Shown here: piece by piece, positions 22,277 to 35,079 of the stretch
How the letters are laid out: the number at the start of each line of letters is the position of its first letter
How positions within the stretch are numbered: the first letter of the stretch is position 1
From: Setomelanomma holmii
Lineage: Eukaryota > Ascomycota > Dothideomycetes > Pleosporales > Phaeosphaeriaceae
NCBI GenBank assembly: GCA_010015745.1
Contig: ML978200.1
Coordinates: 62,001 to 126,000, forward strand
DNA: 64,000 nt
Direction: 5' to 3'
The notes under the pieces: model-generated
Told to the model about the DNA's origin: nothing
Database searches by the model: none
What the model saw: only the letters and a program-made list of their open reading frames with translations
Program-made: the position numbers and the translations under genes

Positions 22277-25200
22277 CTAGCCGACCAAAATTGCGATGGC
22301 CTTGCAGGTCAATTCGAGAGCCTTCGAGCATGGTGAAAGATTTCTGGGAGTACGAGATATTGCGGGGTTGTGCTGGTTACACCCCGTCGATCCGGTGTTT
22401 AATTTGGGGACGCAGACACTCTTCTTTGGGACTACATGCATTTAATCACGCGCGTTTTCTTCTTCCCTCTTTCACCTTCACGAAGTACAACGAATGCTCA
22501 TGGTATACCCCTTCTTCCATACACACGCGCGCAAACGCACTACAATCGCTCAAAGCAACAACAACATTACTACTACTGCATACAATACAATTTCGGGGCG
22601 GGGCGCACTCCTAAGGCACAATGCCTGACACAGCATAGCGGACGGCGTTGGGAACAAACTGGACAAAGATCGAACACTATCATTCTGGCGGTGTTTAGAT
22701 TTGAGATTCTGGAAATAAGGTATCTACAAGAGGTGGGAATGGGATCAAGATACAACGGCGGCGGTCTATGATTCAGTCGAGCTCGAGCGGCCCGCATCTT
22801 GGCGAACGCGTGTTCGCATAGAGAAAGAGAGGCAAAAGAAAGATACCCAATCGGCGCGTGTGGATCGAGGAGGAGAGTTTCACCATTTCTGCTTTGTCGC
22901 ATTATGCTTTCCGTTTCCTGTGTCTGCAAGCGCTTGTACACGTCATGGACAGTTTCGATTGTCGAAGATTTCATGCATTTTCTATTTGTCGTAACCTTCG
23001 TGCGCGCACCTCCAGCACCATTCTCATCTGTTACACTTTACGGTCTTGGCAACGGTAAAGCAACCGGACACAATGCCGAGTCCACTTCACTTCTCCCGCA
23101 CTTCTTTAGATCTACACACTTGTAATACCAATCACTACACCAAAACCCAATCCTCTATGACGGCATTACATCTCCAAACTCACTTGCAAATCATCGCGTG
23201 CTCTGTTATGCCGCCCTCGTCCAATATCTCAAACACCCCGCAAATCTTAGCCCGTCTCATATCGATACCCCATCGACACCCATCATAACAGAATATCGAA
23301 TATCAAATACTACAACGCGTCACACATCATAATGTCATCAGTTCATAATTCCAGAACGCACGCATATACAATATCGCACAAACTTATGCGCAGGTACACC
23401 CGCGCAAGCACTAAACTTCCGCAAGTATAATCTGAGACACGGCGCCCTCCCGCACATCGCGATCTGAAACCGCGAGCAACCGCAGGCTTTGCGTCTCATG
23501 TCCTCAGGCATAATGGGGAACATTATGATCCGGTGATCGGGTTGATGGTGCCGCATGCGCTTATGGGTCGGGTGTTTGGATATCGACGTGAAGTGCCTCA
23601 GGTTGTTGACGGTGCGACTAAGGCGTTATTCTGAAGTAGGGATCTTTGTAAGGTGTTTGTAAGGTGTGAGTTGGGAAATTTCGGGGTAAGAATTGAGATT
23701 CTGAAAGTGTTAGTGTGGAGAGGATATGAGGAGGGATGGTTGCGCGATGCGTTATGAATGGAAAATGGAATTATGATTTCTAGATCGTGGTAAATCAGAT
23801 GCGAAACGAAGTTCGGAATGAGAATAAGATCTGGGAAAGGAAGTACACAAATGTCTTTGACGTTGTGGTTCAATTAGGAAATCGTTCTTGATGTTGTAGA
23901 GTATTGTTGTTCTATATTGGAACAAGGTCCCTCTAGTAGTATGACTACCATAGATAACTGAGTAAGGAGAGGGACAAGGTGGGGTGGCTTCAACGTATTG
24001 TCTTGACTATCGTGTTGTGTACATCCTCACAAGCTGAGTACAATAGCGTCTATCATGGTACCTTCCTGCCCACCAGGTCGCCAACCACGCTCACCGCATG
24101 GGGACCTGAGGCTTCCTTCCACCAACCTGGACTGAACCCACGTGTTCTCAACATTCTATCTAATTTCGGCGGTCCGCGACCTCACCAGCATCCCCAGTCA
24201 TACATTTCGGAATATGCACCATTTTGTCACAATTCTCGACTTTTCTAGTCTCTATTTACGATCCAGTTCTTCTTTTCTCTCCATGTCTCGATCAAGCGTA
24301 CGCTTCTGCTGATGTTGCGAAGTGTTCATATCCATCTTCGAAACCACGTACCACATCCTCCTACCTCCTATCAGCCCCAACAATTACCAAATCTCTTATC
24401 AGGATTCACATAATATCGCCGACACGCATACTTGCTATATTGCAGCGCACGCGCACATCTCGCAGTCTGGTCGCTGCTTACCCACAAGCGAGAAAATCTT
24501 GTTTATAATACCCGGGCCGAGCTCAAGGCTCCACGACAGATTGCTCCCGCACACACCACATCAATGGCGCCTTACAGCGGCGCGCCGCCACACTTGCAGA
24601 TGTTGGCGCGTGCCGACGTATTGCGTGTGAGTTGTAAGACGGATGATGCTCGTGTGTGCTGAGTATGACTTGGCGGTCACGCGCGATGTAGCAGTGACCT
24701 GAGTACGAGATGGATGACTTCTGGACGACTCGGCAAGCGCGAGACAATGGATGGTACCCGAACTGCTCAGCTCCGTCGGCCAGTCGCTGTTGCGCGGTGC
24801 TGGCCGGCGTCCCCACACGTTTACTTCATCCAGCGAACCATTAGTTCTCCAGGCCCAATCCCAGGTCCGCAATATCCAACAAAGGCACTTCCCGCACAAC
24901 AAGCGCAATGGTGTGAATGGTGGCCAAGCGCACGTCAGAGAACGTGCCGTGGCGTGTACCGTCTAGGTGAGTGAGCATGTACATCACTGGTACGCCTTTT
25001 CCGATCGTGGTCGGGTATGTCACGGTCTGAACAGTTCGGAGACCATGCACATGGCTTTTCGATAGAGATCAGCGGCCCCGCTACCGTGGACGCAGTCACA
25101 TCTTCTCGGCTGGCCTTTCCATTGTGTCCCTCGTTCGAGGTTCCCTTGCGATGGAGCTGCCAACATTCTCAATGTGCCCTTTCTGGAGGGGCAAATGATC

Positions 25201-28200
25201 ACCGTTGCTGATGTGGATCGTGCCCTCTTTCAACGACTTCCGTTCTAATTCAAGAAGAGCTTGAGCGTCTCGCAGCATGTGGGTATGAATGACGGGACGC
25301 AAGAAGTGTGGATTTTCACACCGACATACTCTCGACTGTGAGGGGTTGTTCTCCTTTGGTCTCAGGAATGGTATGCTGGTCGGACCATGTGGCAGTGGCG
25401 AAGTGCAGCTGCAAAGTTTACAGGGTTTTCTACGGTTTTGCGGCGACAAACTGACGAATTGCCAGCAGTGGCGCGTGTGAATGGTAAGGTTGCCGTCGCC
25501 TCAGCATGCAGCTAAGATGCACCTGGCTTGCATTCGTGATGTATATGCAGGTGCTGAACCATAAGCAAATATGGGGGATAACTATGATCGAGTGGCGACT
25601 AAGATGAATGTTCATGAGGACATGCTGTATTTGGCAGCCGTTGGGCAGATGCAGCTGTGTGCGTTCGAAGACGAAGAGGAAGCCAACGGCGAAGCTAGCT
25701 CGAAGCCATGCAAATGAAAGCTAAGCATGACTAGTGGACTGATAGACTCCTCACATATTGGTATGTGCATCGGGGCCGCGACAATAGCTAGCCGATGGGA
25801 CTGTGCTGAGCAATGGTAAGTACTGTCCATTTCAGTGTCGAGTCTTCAACCCGAGCTTGTGCCTTTCTTTGCTTTCCAGTCTGCTCCTTGGTGAGAGTGA
25901 AGCAGATATAGTAGTGAGCTACTGACTTTGGTTTGTACTTTGGCATTTGAGAATGTGCCATCATCACTCGACAGTCTTCCCCACAGCTTGATCCGTCGCA
26001 AGAGAGCTAGCGTTGCGGACGAGGAGCGCGGCACCAGCTCCCCGCCTTCGTGCACGATGCTTGCGTATGCAGACTCCGCTCGCATCTGCAGGTGTTCCAT
26101 GTGTACCGTTTTGAGTTATAGTGATCGCAATTAAGCCCCGAGGAACGGTGTCCTGTGCTGAGTGCCACCCGCCGCCAGCAGCCGCCATCTGAAATACCTT
26201 CTTGAGCACTGCCGCAGGCAAAACACCATTGACCGGGTAAGCGGTCGCTCGCGTGTGTTTGAGCGCATCAGGTAACCGCAGTTCATGTCCATCTCTCCAT
26301 ACGTTAATTCTATAATTGTACGTTCGCCAAACATGGGTCGGCCAATATGCGCACACTGCTGTAACTCCACCGCGGCAGCCAGTACGTGAACCCTAATTGG
26401 GTGGAAAAGTCGAAAGAAAGTGGAGATCGGTCTAATGAGCGGCGAGTAGGAAGTTGCTTTCCGGATGCTACGTAAGGCGAGACATATAGGCTACAATGAG
26501 GCTGATATAGTAGGTACTTAGCCCGAAGCAGAACAGATCCGAAGGGGACGAAAAGTCGACGTTGATGATGAAGTTGGACATAAAGAAGAGCTTGGTCTCT
26601 CTTGAGTTAGAGCTCAGAGACCTGTGAGAGAAGGGTTTAGCCACAGTTTATCTGAGACTTCAGGACTGTTAGGACCCATCAGGATCTTCTCGAGATCTTG
26701 AGGCCGTTCCGAGCACGAAAGATCACTCCTTTTGGCTCATACAGAGTCTGCCATAGCGTCCCACACGTTAAGACTCTTTGAAGTTGCCACTGTTGTTGTA
26801 CGAGGTCATAGCGACCGATGTGTTGTGCTTGTCGTTCCGTATGGCAGACCACGCACCAGTCAACGGAGACTCCAAACTAAGGCCTCATATCATTCAATGG
26901 CGAACAAGGCGCAAAGGTTGAGATCAAACTTTCTTTAGCCTTGCTCAGACATACAAGTCTGCAAATAAGGTGCCAGTCTTCGAACGGAGTGCTGGAGAGT
27001 GCATACTGTGGAGAAGTTCGGCTCCACATGAATGCAACATCGCGTAGACCCAAGGCCACCAGACTCTTATGATTGATGAAACGGCCTGCTTTCACAGAGC
27101 GGTAGGTGGTTGCCCTGTGTGTGTGCTGTGTAGACCTGCCACCGTTTGGGTATGGAGGATACCAGGAAGGACGCGGAGCAGGACCAGCCAGTCAAGTTCA
27201 GGGGCAGGCAATCAAGATTAAAGGCCAGGCAGCTGCGTGCCTGGGTATTGGTAGTTGTCTTCGCCTCCACCATTTTTCTGACAGGAACCTTGCTCAGTCC
27301 GTCTGAGAGGTTGCATCTAGTCCACATTTTGCGGTACCAAATGGTGAAAGCCGTATGTTCATCATGATCGCTTGCCGCACGGCTGGGGGGTCTTTGATAA
27401 CCTGGTCATTCTGTGACTATAGCAGACCCGGGATTTTAGTGTGGAGATTCGGCTGGCGGGTCGGACGGTTCTGATCAGCGTCACCTCGAAGTGATGGGCT
27501 CCGCACTCAGTTTGCCATCAGGGGCGCAAGAACGGCGATCAGAAAAGTCGCTGAAGTTTTCTCACCTTCGGCCATGCCGACGGAAAAGGTATCTGTAGGT
27601 GTGGGGACTGTCGCAGACGTCCTGTGGATGAAAGGCGCCAGTGTGCTCGCAACCGACCCAGACCTGGCCTATAGCTGGCTCCATCGTTGGCGGTAGCGAA
27701 TATTAACTAGTTTCTGAACGGTCGTTTCCACTCTTAATATGAGGCAATACATGGCTATGATGTGGCCGGGCGCTTAATGACGGTCGTTATTGCTGACACT
27801 TGTGTCTCGTATATGCTCTCATCATTGTGCAAGTACCGTTGCACGTGGCGCTGGGAGGGTAGGAAGGATACTGCATCACACGGATCGATGTCGATAATAG
27901 TTGTGGCCGTCCGTCGTGCAGCTAGACATAGACTTTGCGGCGACCAGACTTAACCTGACCGTAAATACGTCGAGCATCGTAGCTCAGAATTTGATTTCAT
28001 TCCAACGACAGCCCTCCCTCGTCGTCGCGCAGCCGTAACTGCACGTGGTGGTCTCTTCGTGGCGCGCCCAATCCATCGATGGAGATCTCTGAAATAGCTT
28101 TACTCCAGAAGTTGGTGCATGGGTGAGGAGATGCTAACCTATGGCGAATGAGTATTGGATAGTGAATTGCTTCAGTATGCTGGAATATATCGCTCCTCTG

Positions 28201-29213
28201 GAAAATCTCGGCTGCATGGTGTCTTGGCTTGACCGTGGTAAGATTGCGATTTTAGGTCGAATATAGGTAGGCCTTTGGGTTTCGACGTTATGGTCGAATA
28301 GATTTGATCCGATCATGCTCTCGTCGCGCAAAGCAGTGCTGAAAGAATGAGACACCATTTAGGTGACCATCGAAGCTCGAGATCTAATAGTGGGCATTGG
28401 GACACTTTCATTGCTGCCCTGTCATGAAGTCTGAAGCATAAGATGTGCCGTGTGTCGCAGCAGACACTCGATTTTATGTGCGCAGCGTGGCACACTACTT
28501 AATGCCGCAACGCGCAGCTTTCATGGAATATGTCGGCATGTCATGATACAACAAGCCTTGGATCGCGACATAGGCGAAGGAAGAGAGATGTATTAGCTAC
28601 TCAAGATCGGTAAAGCTCAAGGTTGACGGTTCAGCAGCCCCTGCCTTCTCTATGGCTGGTGCGTGATTACGTCATTGCCTGCAACGACCTTCCATCCTTC
28701 AGTCTGCTTCGCGTACTCCGTGCACATGTATAATAGCTGCGCGGTCCTCTCCGCAAACCGTCCCTTGCACATTGATGTCGAAGAAACTGAGTCTTGTGCC
28801 CTGTGACATCGCATACGTCGCCCAGATGGCTCCCAACATAGTGCGCACAAGACAAACGAACTGACGCTGCAGATGCTACCAGAGGGCTCTGCGTTTGGCA
28901 GATGATAGCTCAAAGATTTGCTGGAGATACGATGAGATGATACATAGGAGCCGAGAATGCGCCAGATGCAGCCTCGCAACGAGATTGTGCGTGGTTGGAA
29001 CTCCGTGAAGTTAAAGAGCTAGGCTGCTGCCCTTTCTGCACTGACTATGACTCGGACCTTGACAACGCAGGCCGAGAGCATGTTGTCGTGCACAGTACCT
29101 CCTCTTTGCTCTTGTATCGCAATTTTCCCAACCCTCGTTGCAAATCGCCAGAGCAGGCTGACAGCCATATTTTCTCTATTATTTCTTTAGCGAAGGTACA
29201 CGCGATTTCTAGG
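22277..29213. other. Long gene-poor stretch, 6.9 kb
   Basis: No frame above about 135 codons and none with a recognisable domain or a convincing splice chain. I found no terminal repeats, no transposase or reverse-transcriptase motif and no tRNA. A run at 26640-26720 begins like a copia LTR (TGTTAGGAC) but no partner copy exists in the window. It may be decayed transposon DNA, a non-coding RNA region or regulatory DNA. Confidence 0.4.
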
Positions 29214-30677
29214 ATGGACAACGCTGACGACGAACGCGTGCTCGAAATAGAGAGCCTTCAAGCGATATACAGCGATGAGCTTACACTTCTTTCACCCTTT
29301 TCGGCCAAGATTGAGCTGGCGGTGGCTTTGATAGCTCCGCTCCGTATTGATGCAGGAAATCCGGAGGACGTACGGGAGCAATCTGTCTCGTTCTTGCCCT
29401 CGTTGCATGTCTCCTTTACGCTTCCCGATGGATACCCAGCTGCACCTCCGCAGATCCAGCTGCATACCGCGCCTGATCGGATTCCCCGGGACAAAATCGA
29501 TGCACTGCTAGAAGCCGTAATCACTCTCTGGGAAGAGAACGGTCGGTCACTGGTCATGTATGACTGGCTTTCCTTCGTGCAAGAGCAGGCAGATTTGGCA
29601 TTTGGCTTGTCCGTTCTTGTGGTTGCCAAACAGCTCTATGCAGAACTACTCAGCTTTAATTACACGGCGTCCAAGGACAACTTCAACAAGGCTTCCTCTA
29701 GTTGCGGCATCTGCCTGGACGACAAGCGAGGCTCAGCTTGCCACCGCATGGATCATTGCCATCATGTCTTCTGCATCCAGTGCCTACGAGACTACTATAA
29801 CGCCTCCATAATTGCGGGCAGCGTAGACGAGATCCAGTGTCCAGACCCCGACTGCGGTTCATAGCAAACAGAGGCGCAAGCGCGTCAAATCATGAAGGTA
29901 CACCTCATTACGCCGCGCGAACTGCTACAAATCCCACTCGAGCGGCCTGCAGTCCAGCGCTATGTCGACATCATGCGCAAGAAGAAGCTCGAGACCGACA
30001 AGTCGACGGTTTGGTGTCCGCGAAAGTGGTGCCAGGGCGCTGCTTGCGACAACAACTACCCCAAGCTTGACATGCCTTTGTCAGAAATGGACCAAGTGTA
30101 CAAGACAGCATCTACAGCGCCAGGACTACCTCCCGAGCTGAACAAAATGGAGCCACCAAACGAGGAAGATGAGCTCACAAAGGACAAGAAGTACCTCGCG
30201 GATCAACTTTGTGTCTGCGAAGACTGCAGCTTCGCTTTCTGCAAGCTGTGTAAATCTACCTGGCACGGTGAGCACTACGACTGTCGTCCACGCACACAAA
30301 GCGTCGCTGGCCGCCTGGAACCTTCTAAAGAAGAGCAAGCTTCTCGGGACTTCGTGGCTCTACATACGACACCCTGCCCGTCATGCAACTCTTGTGTGTA
30401 GAAGTCGGAAGCATGCAACCACATGCAATGCACACAGTGTCGAACACATTTCTGCTACCTGTGTTCTGGTTGGCTCAGCCCAACGAACCCATATGCGCAC
30501 TTCAACACGCGAGGCACACCGTGCTTCCAGCGGTTATGGGTCCTTCAAGATGGCGATGATGCTCAGGCTCAAGTCGAGTTCGGAGGCGCGCGAGGGGCTG
30601 AGATGGAAGCTTGTGGGATAGTAACTGCAGATGAAGAGCGTCGACGGCAGGAGGCGATGGCTGAAATGCCTCATTAG
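29214..30677 (+). pseudogene. RWD-RBR E3 ubiquitin ligase (Itt1/RNF14-like) with two in-frame TAG codons
   Basis: One continuous frame of 487 codons apart from TAG at codon 217 (29862-29864) and TAG at codon 396 (30399-30401). Order: N-terminal RWD domain (EIESLQAIYSDELTLL, LPDGYPAAPPQIQL), RING1 (CGICLDDKRGSACHRMDHCH, FCIQCLRDYY, CPDPDC), in-between-RING (CPRKWCQGAAC, CEDCSFAFCKLCKSTWHGEH) and RING2 (CPSCNSCV-stop-KSEACNHMQC, FCYLCSGW). RBR ligases pass ubiquitin through a RING2 cysteine; yeast Itt1 and human RNF14 act on translation factors. No GT-AG intron can remove either TAG without destroying zinc ligands. Both stops are one C-to-T change from CAG. Alternatives are recent pseudogene, sequence error, or stop-codon readthrough (the first is TAG-CAA). 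The start ATG 29214 is in good frame with the RWD. Confidence 0.8.
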
Positions 30678-32371
30678 CTCTGATCACAGCTGTCCCCAAG
30701 TGTTGTGAACAATTAGCAACGATTAACAATTGGTGACGATTGATCACATGTGCTCCTATCTACGAACCCTCCTTGACAAGTTGTTTCCGATCACTTTCGT
30801 TATCAATTCCCCAAACGAGGCGATCGTTGTTGAACACTCAGGATTCATCAGCATCATAAAAGATGAGCCTGAACGCCCCGACGACCGACTTCAGCAGCTC
30901 CAAGAATCCGTCCAATCTGAAGATGCTTCTTGTTGATCGAAATCAGAGGACCATGGTGAAATTGTGGTCGTTCAAGCGCTATCGATGCGAGGTAAACGAA
31001 GGAGACGGAGACGGAGACAGCGTGAGTGAGTTAATGCCGTGGTCAATACACTGCTCGGAGAAACGAAAGGAGCAATGTCTAAGCTATACGTCAGCCAACT
31101 TCCTTCTTCACCTTAACACGCCATTACTCACAGACTCCGCGCTTCACGAGCTTCTAAATGTCGAAGCTGTCCGGTGTCTCGTCCTCCCTCGAGCACCCGC
31201 TCGTGTCGTTTCGATTGTAACCCACCAGTCCACTCTCACAGCAAAAGTACTCCCTAGTAACGTACAACTCCCATGTCGCAATCGCACACACAGCTTACGA
31301 CGGAGTGTTCGCTACATCCGCGCAATCGAAGCCAGGGGGCAACTGTCAAGATTTTACTGTCTCGGTGGGTATATGAGATCGTTAGAACGGCACCCGACGA
31401 AGGGAGAGCGTGTGGGGAAGTGGGGGGTTTCGATGCTATGGAGGCAGGAGATGTTGCGGCGAAGGGCGAAGCCGGGCTGAATGGGAGACATGGCGAACTC
31501 TGGCGTTGGGCAAAAGGGTCAGCGCTCGGGCGAGGAACACATCTACGACGTCAGACTGGTCCTGGATGCCATTGTGCAGGCGTTCATTTGCTTGTGGCTG
31601 CCATGGCACAGTCGTACACGGCAGCGGGAGCCACGACAAATGCGGTTATGAGGGCCATCTCTCTCGGTTACCAATGGCTATTGCTGGCGCAGTCGAAGTA
31701 ATGCGCTTTCGAGTTTTGATGTTGCGATGTCTCGATGAGTGTCGTGTGGGAAGGACGATGTCGTTCTTGCAGCGGAAGGATCCCCGATGACAATTCTCCG
31801 AACCCACCGACCCGGGAAGGTTGCATGGTCCAAATGCCTGACCTCGACAGCATGCAAATCACGAAATCGAGGACTGGTACTGGTCCGATTTCGTCTTGAG
31901 GCGTGCGACAATAAGTCGTGTTGGAAATCATTACCACAGGGCGGAACGGTGCGCAAAGCCCCTGCCTGCAAAGGAAATGACGTACGGACAGCGGTGTGCC
32001 TTTGCGACGTCGTGGCAACGATGTCTTGACCAAGATACATTACCGAACTAGGTTTGCTCTATCTCGTAAGATCAAATCGACCTTCGAATTAGGACTTGTC
32101 AGCTTCTACATGGCACAGCATCGCGTCAGAGGACCTGTGCAACGATCTGTGCGTTTCAAGCAAACATCAGCACATTGATCTTCTTCATCAACCTTACCTC
32201 GAGAGCATCAACATTCTTCCAAATTTCGAAATTCTCAGAGGTCAGCATGCTTTCCAGGCTAGCACATGCGTTTCTCATCATGTCTCTTGTCATAATTGCA
32301 CTTACCATAAACTTCACGTCCGCATCGTCGATCTCCCACATTATCGCACCACCTTGTCCTTCAACACCAAT
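30678..32371. other. Intergenic; possible unresolved gene near 31160-31700
   Basis: No clear gene model. Between 31159 and 31700 on the plus strand several short frames look coding-like, such as TYNSHVAIAHTAYDGVFATS and HIYDVRLVLDAIVQAFICLW, but they lie in different frames and I could not find introns that join them with a start and a stop. A 205-codon frame at 30863-31480 overlaps them and lacks domain character. Treat as unresolved. Confidence 0.3.
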
Positions 32372-32656
32372 ATGCGGCTGGGAACTCATGGAACTTGGTA
32401 CTTGTGCCTGCTTTTTCTTGCGAGTACGTCATTTATTCACACTTTATCAGGCATACCAATCTCACATCTCGGTACCATCTTCGCCAACCAGACCAGCGAT
32501 CGCTCGCAATGCATACCCGAGAGCGGAGTAGAGTACTGCACATGTGTCTTCGAGTGCGGAAACGGAGTTTGGACTTGCCTCAGTGGGCAATTGAGGTTTG
32601 AAAGTGGGTGTAAGAAGTACTGTCATGCCGGAGAGTGTGATGGAGACGGAGCATAG
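32372..32656 (+). CDS. Small secreted cysteine-rich protein
   Basis: A 94-aa single-exon frame. The N-terminus MRLGTHGTWYLCLLFLASTS has a short polar start and a hydrophobic core, a likely signal peptide cleaved near LSG-IPISH. The mature part of about 65 residues has eight Cys in the pattern SQC, EYCTC, FEC, WTC, SGC, KKYC, GEC, enough for four disulfides, and ends acidic (DGDGA). Size, secretion and Cys content fit a fungal apoplastic effector-like or antimicrobial-type protein, but no family is recognised. The frame is open further upstream (to 32096); the ATG at 32372 was chosen because it places the hydrophobic segment at the terminus. An alternative 5' exon from 32247 also encodes a signal-like segment. 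Tail to tail with GH62, 140 bp apart. Confidence 0.6.
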   Translation: MRLGTHGTWYLCLLFLASTSFIHTLSGIPISHLGTIFANQTSDRSQCIPESGVEYCTCVFECGNGVWTCLSGQLRFESGCKKYCHAGECDGDGA

Positions 32657-32796
32657 CAGTATTGGAAAGCGGTGATTGAGGAAATTAATCTGAAGCCTGG
32701 GGTTTGATATGTATATGAGGCTTTGAAAAAAGTATTTACACGACAATTCCTATCCGAGTCTTCCGACAACGAACCTCACGTCCTCCCCGCCGCCAT

Positions 32797-33780
32797 CTAT
32801 CGCTGCAACGTCAACACGCCCGGACGATACGGGAGCAAGTCGTAGTTAGAAGGGACATTGTTAGGATCGCGACCCTGGTACAACAACTGCAAATTGCACG
32901 GATCAACCGTAAAGGTCTGATCCGGATTCGACCTGTACAGATCTCCATGAGAAATATCGTTGGTCCACGTCGCGCCCGAGTTCTTCTTTCCAGCAAAGGG
33001 GTTCGACTCGCTAGCAGCCTGCGCTGTCCAAGAACCCGAAAGGCTCGAGGCAGTGAAGCTGCGGAAATACCGTCCACCCGATCCAATCGCCTCGACAATC
33101 ATCAGGTAATTCGCATTACCACTTCCGCCCTGGAGCGTGTACACCTGCACAGCCTCGAACAAATTGTTCGTGCTATCCGTCATAACGACCGTGCTCGTGG
33201 TGCCAAAGTTGCCAGGGAAGTTTCCAATAGGCATGCTGGCGCGGTATATCTTGCCATTGTCGCCCGCGAAGAACAAGTACATGTTCGAACTATCTCCAAT
33301 AACAGTCTGATCGATTGCGCCCGTGCTGGACCCGTCGATCTTGCCGGAAAACAAGGGCTGTACGGCACCCCAGCTGTTGACGTTGCTTGGGTCTGTGGAC
33401 GTGCGGTAGCTGAATGTCGTGGGACCCCATTGGTACGCGAGGACCCAGACGCTCTTGGGCGCAAAGTAGAACAGAGTTGGTGCCACGGCGTTGAAGGACA
33501 TGCCGTTTTGCGCGGCGCTGGATAGGTCCGACCAGTTGTTCACGAGCCCGAAAGCAAAGCTGCCGTAGCTGCCGCCCTTGTTGTTGGAGCCGTAGATGAG
33601 CTTCTTGCTATTGTATTGCACGACGGTGAAGTCCTTGAGTGAGGCCCAGCCATTCGCCGGCTGTGCAAGAGCTCCAGTTGAGGTCCAGCGGTAGGTACTG
33701 GGGAGTGTGCATGTTTGCGCGGCGCTGAGCGAGGCGGATGCCAGGAGCAGGACGCCTGCGGAAAGAAAGTTGGTGAGCAT
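32797..33780 (-). CDS. Secreted GH62 alpha-L-arabinofuranosidase
   Basis: Single-exon 327-aa enzyme. GH62 enzymes remove arabinose side chains from arabinoxylan in plant cell walls. A signal peptide ([20 protein letters not shown]) precedes a five-bladed propeller domain that fills the protein; there is no carbohydrate-binding module. Family signatures: residues 46-55 [10 protein letters not shown] with D50, [32 protein letters not shown] with D157, and [14 protein letters not shown] with E209, matching the three catalytic acids expected in this clan. Length is typical of the family. It indicates plant biomass degradation by the host. It is convergent with the small secreted Cys-rich gene. 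Confidence 0.95.
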   Translation of the reverse strand: MLTNFLSAGVLLLASASLSAAQTCTLPSTYRWTSTGALAQPANGWASLKDFTVVQYNSKKLIYGSNNKGGSYGSFAFGLVNNWSDLSSAAQNGMSFNAVAPTLFYFAPKSVWVLAYQWGPTTFSYRTSTDPSNVNSWGAVQPLFSGKIDGSSTGAIDQTVIGDSSNMYLFFAGDNGKIYRASMPIGNFPGNFGTTSTVVMTDSTNNLFEAVQVYTLQGGSGNANYLMIVEAIGSGGRYFRSFTASSLSGSWTAQAASESNPFAGKKNSGATWTNDISHGDLYRSNPDQTFTVDPCNLQLLYQGRDPNNVPSNYDLLPYRPGVLTLQR

Positions 33781-35079
33781 GGTTGGTGATTTGTCCCGTC
33801 GAGGTTAGGCAGGGTTGGATTATTGAGCGGAAGCCGAGTCGAGTCGATGCAGTCGGACCATATGAGTTTCGAACTATCGTTGCTCTTATGTACCACCAAC
33901 CCCTATATGCATTACTATCAAAGCGTTACACTACGTGCCTATGTGGAGTGTCGAATATACAACGACCTCTAGTTAGTAGCCGTTCCACCACACCCACGCC
34001 TCGCCTACCATTGCGAACCAGGTTCATGGCAGAAATCTGCTGCTCATGTACCGCCGGTATTGCGCACGAGATTAACGGAGGGACACCAATTTTGCCGCTG
34101 CAATTCTCCGACATGCGGGGAACCCTAAATTTGAGTGAGTGTACCAGGGCGGTGGTCCTGATCATCAAAACCTTAAGCAGACTGCTGTGGAATTTGTTCA
34201 TGGTGCGTTTAACCGGTGCCTTGTACATGATGGTGAAGCCGTATTAGCGCTTTCCTTTTTGAGCTGTTCCTACGACTCGATTGCCCCAGACAAGTTCGTA
34301 TTGTATACAAGGAAAGGCTAGGATCCCCAAGCGGGGGGTGTACCCGATGGTGATGGTAATGGTGCTGACTGCCGTTGCTAGCTTCCGCCATGTCTTGAGC
34401 CTCAGGCAATTTGCACGCATACTCAGTGTCATAACGTCAGCGAATCAGAGGCCTCTGACGTTTCACGCGGACCTTCGTTTCATGCGGATGCCTAGCCTTT
34501 CGAGATCAATGCAAATGAAGCCATCGTTAGCTCCACTTCGTCCTCTCGAACATGAGCGAAAGACTTGCCATAATCGTTCACACCGTCATCTTATATGAAC
34601 ACCCGCCGGCAAAGCTCAGCCACTGTGAACCTCGTGGCGAGGGCAAGAGTGTGTGCTTCTTCTCGTATTAATCCAATAATGGGTACACCGTTTCAAACGA
34701 TGTGGGTCCCGCGTCGCGGAGAATCGGGCCTTGATCAAGGGACACCAATCGTTCTGGACCGATGTAGAACGATGGCAGCAGACGAAGAGGTAAGCGAGAT
34801 GAGACTTGCTCAAGTCCTAGCTCATTGCTATGCAAAAAAGAGTGGCACAGGTGACGACGAAAGTGGCGACGAACCGAGGCATGAGCGGATGCAAGTAGCC
34901 TGATGGAAACGTTTCATGCTTGACCGGACAGTCGGGACCTTTGTCAGCGCTGACGACCATCTGGGAGACTTGAATACAAGCTGGAAGTCATCGTGAGTAA
35001 TTTGCGAACTTAAAAGAATTGTTGAAGAATTTGTTCGCTTTCAAATCATGTTAATGCAGAAGTCGCTGGCTTTCAAGAA
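33781..35079. other. Intergenic, no gene seen
   Basis: About 1.3 kb. It holds the promoter of the GH62 gene and the 3' flank of the oxoprolinase gene. Only short frames are present, the longest about 150 codons (33783-34247) without domain or coding bias. Confidence 0.5.

Noticed and set aside
25964..26356. 130-codon minus-strand frame in the gene-poor stretch
   Set aside because: No recognisable motif, no convincing neighbours to splice to.
26640..26720. Possible copia LTR start (TGTTAGGAC...)
   Set aside because: No matching second copy, no CCTAACA-type end and no polyprotein nearby.
29862..30401. UAG reassigned as a sense codon in this organism
   Set aside because: Cactin and the permease gene end with TAG at the family's normal C-terminus, so TAG is a stop here.
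30863..31480. 205-codon plus-strand frame
   Set aside because: No domain, mixed composition, and other frames in the same interval look more coding-like.
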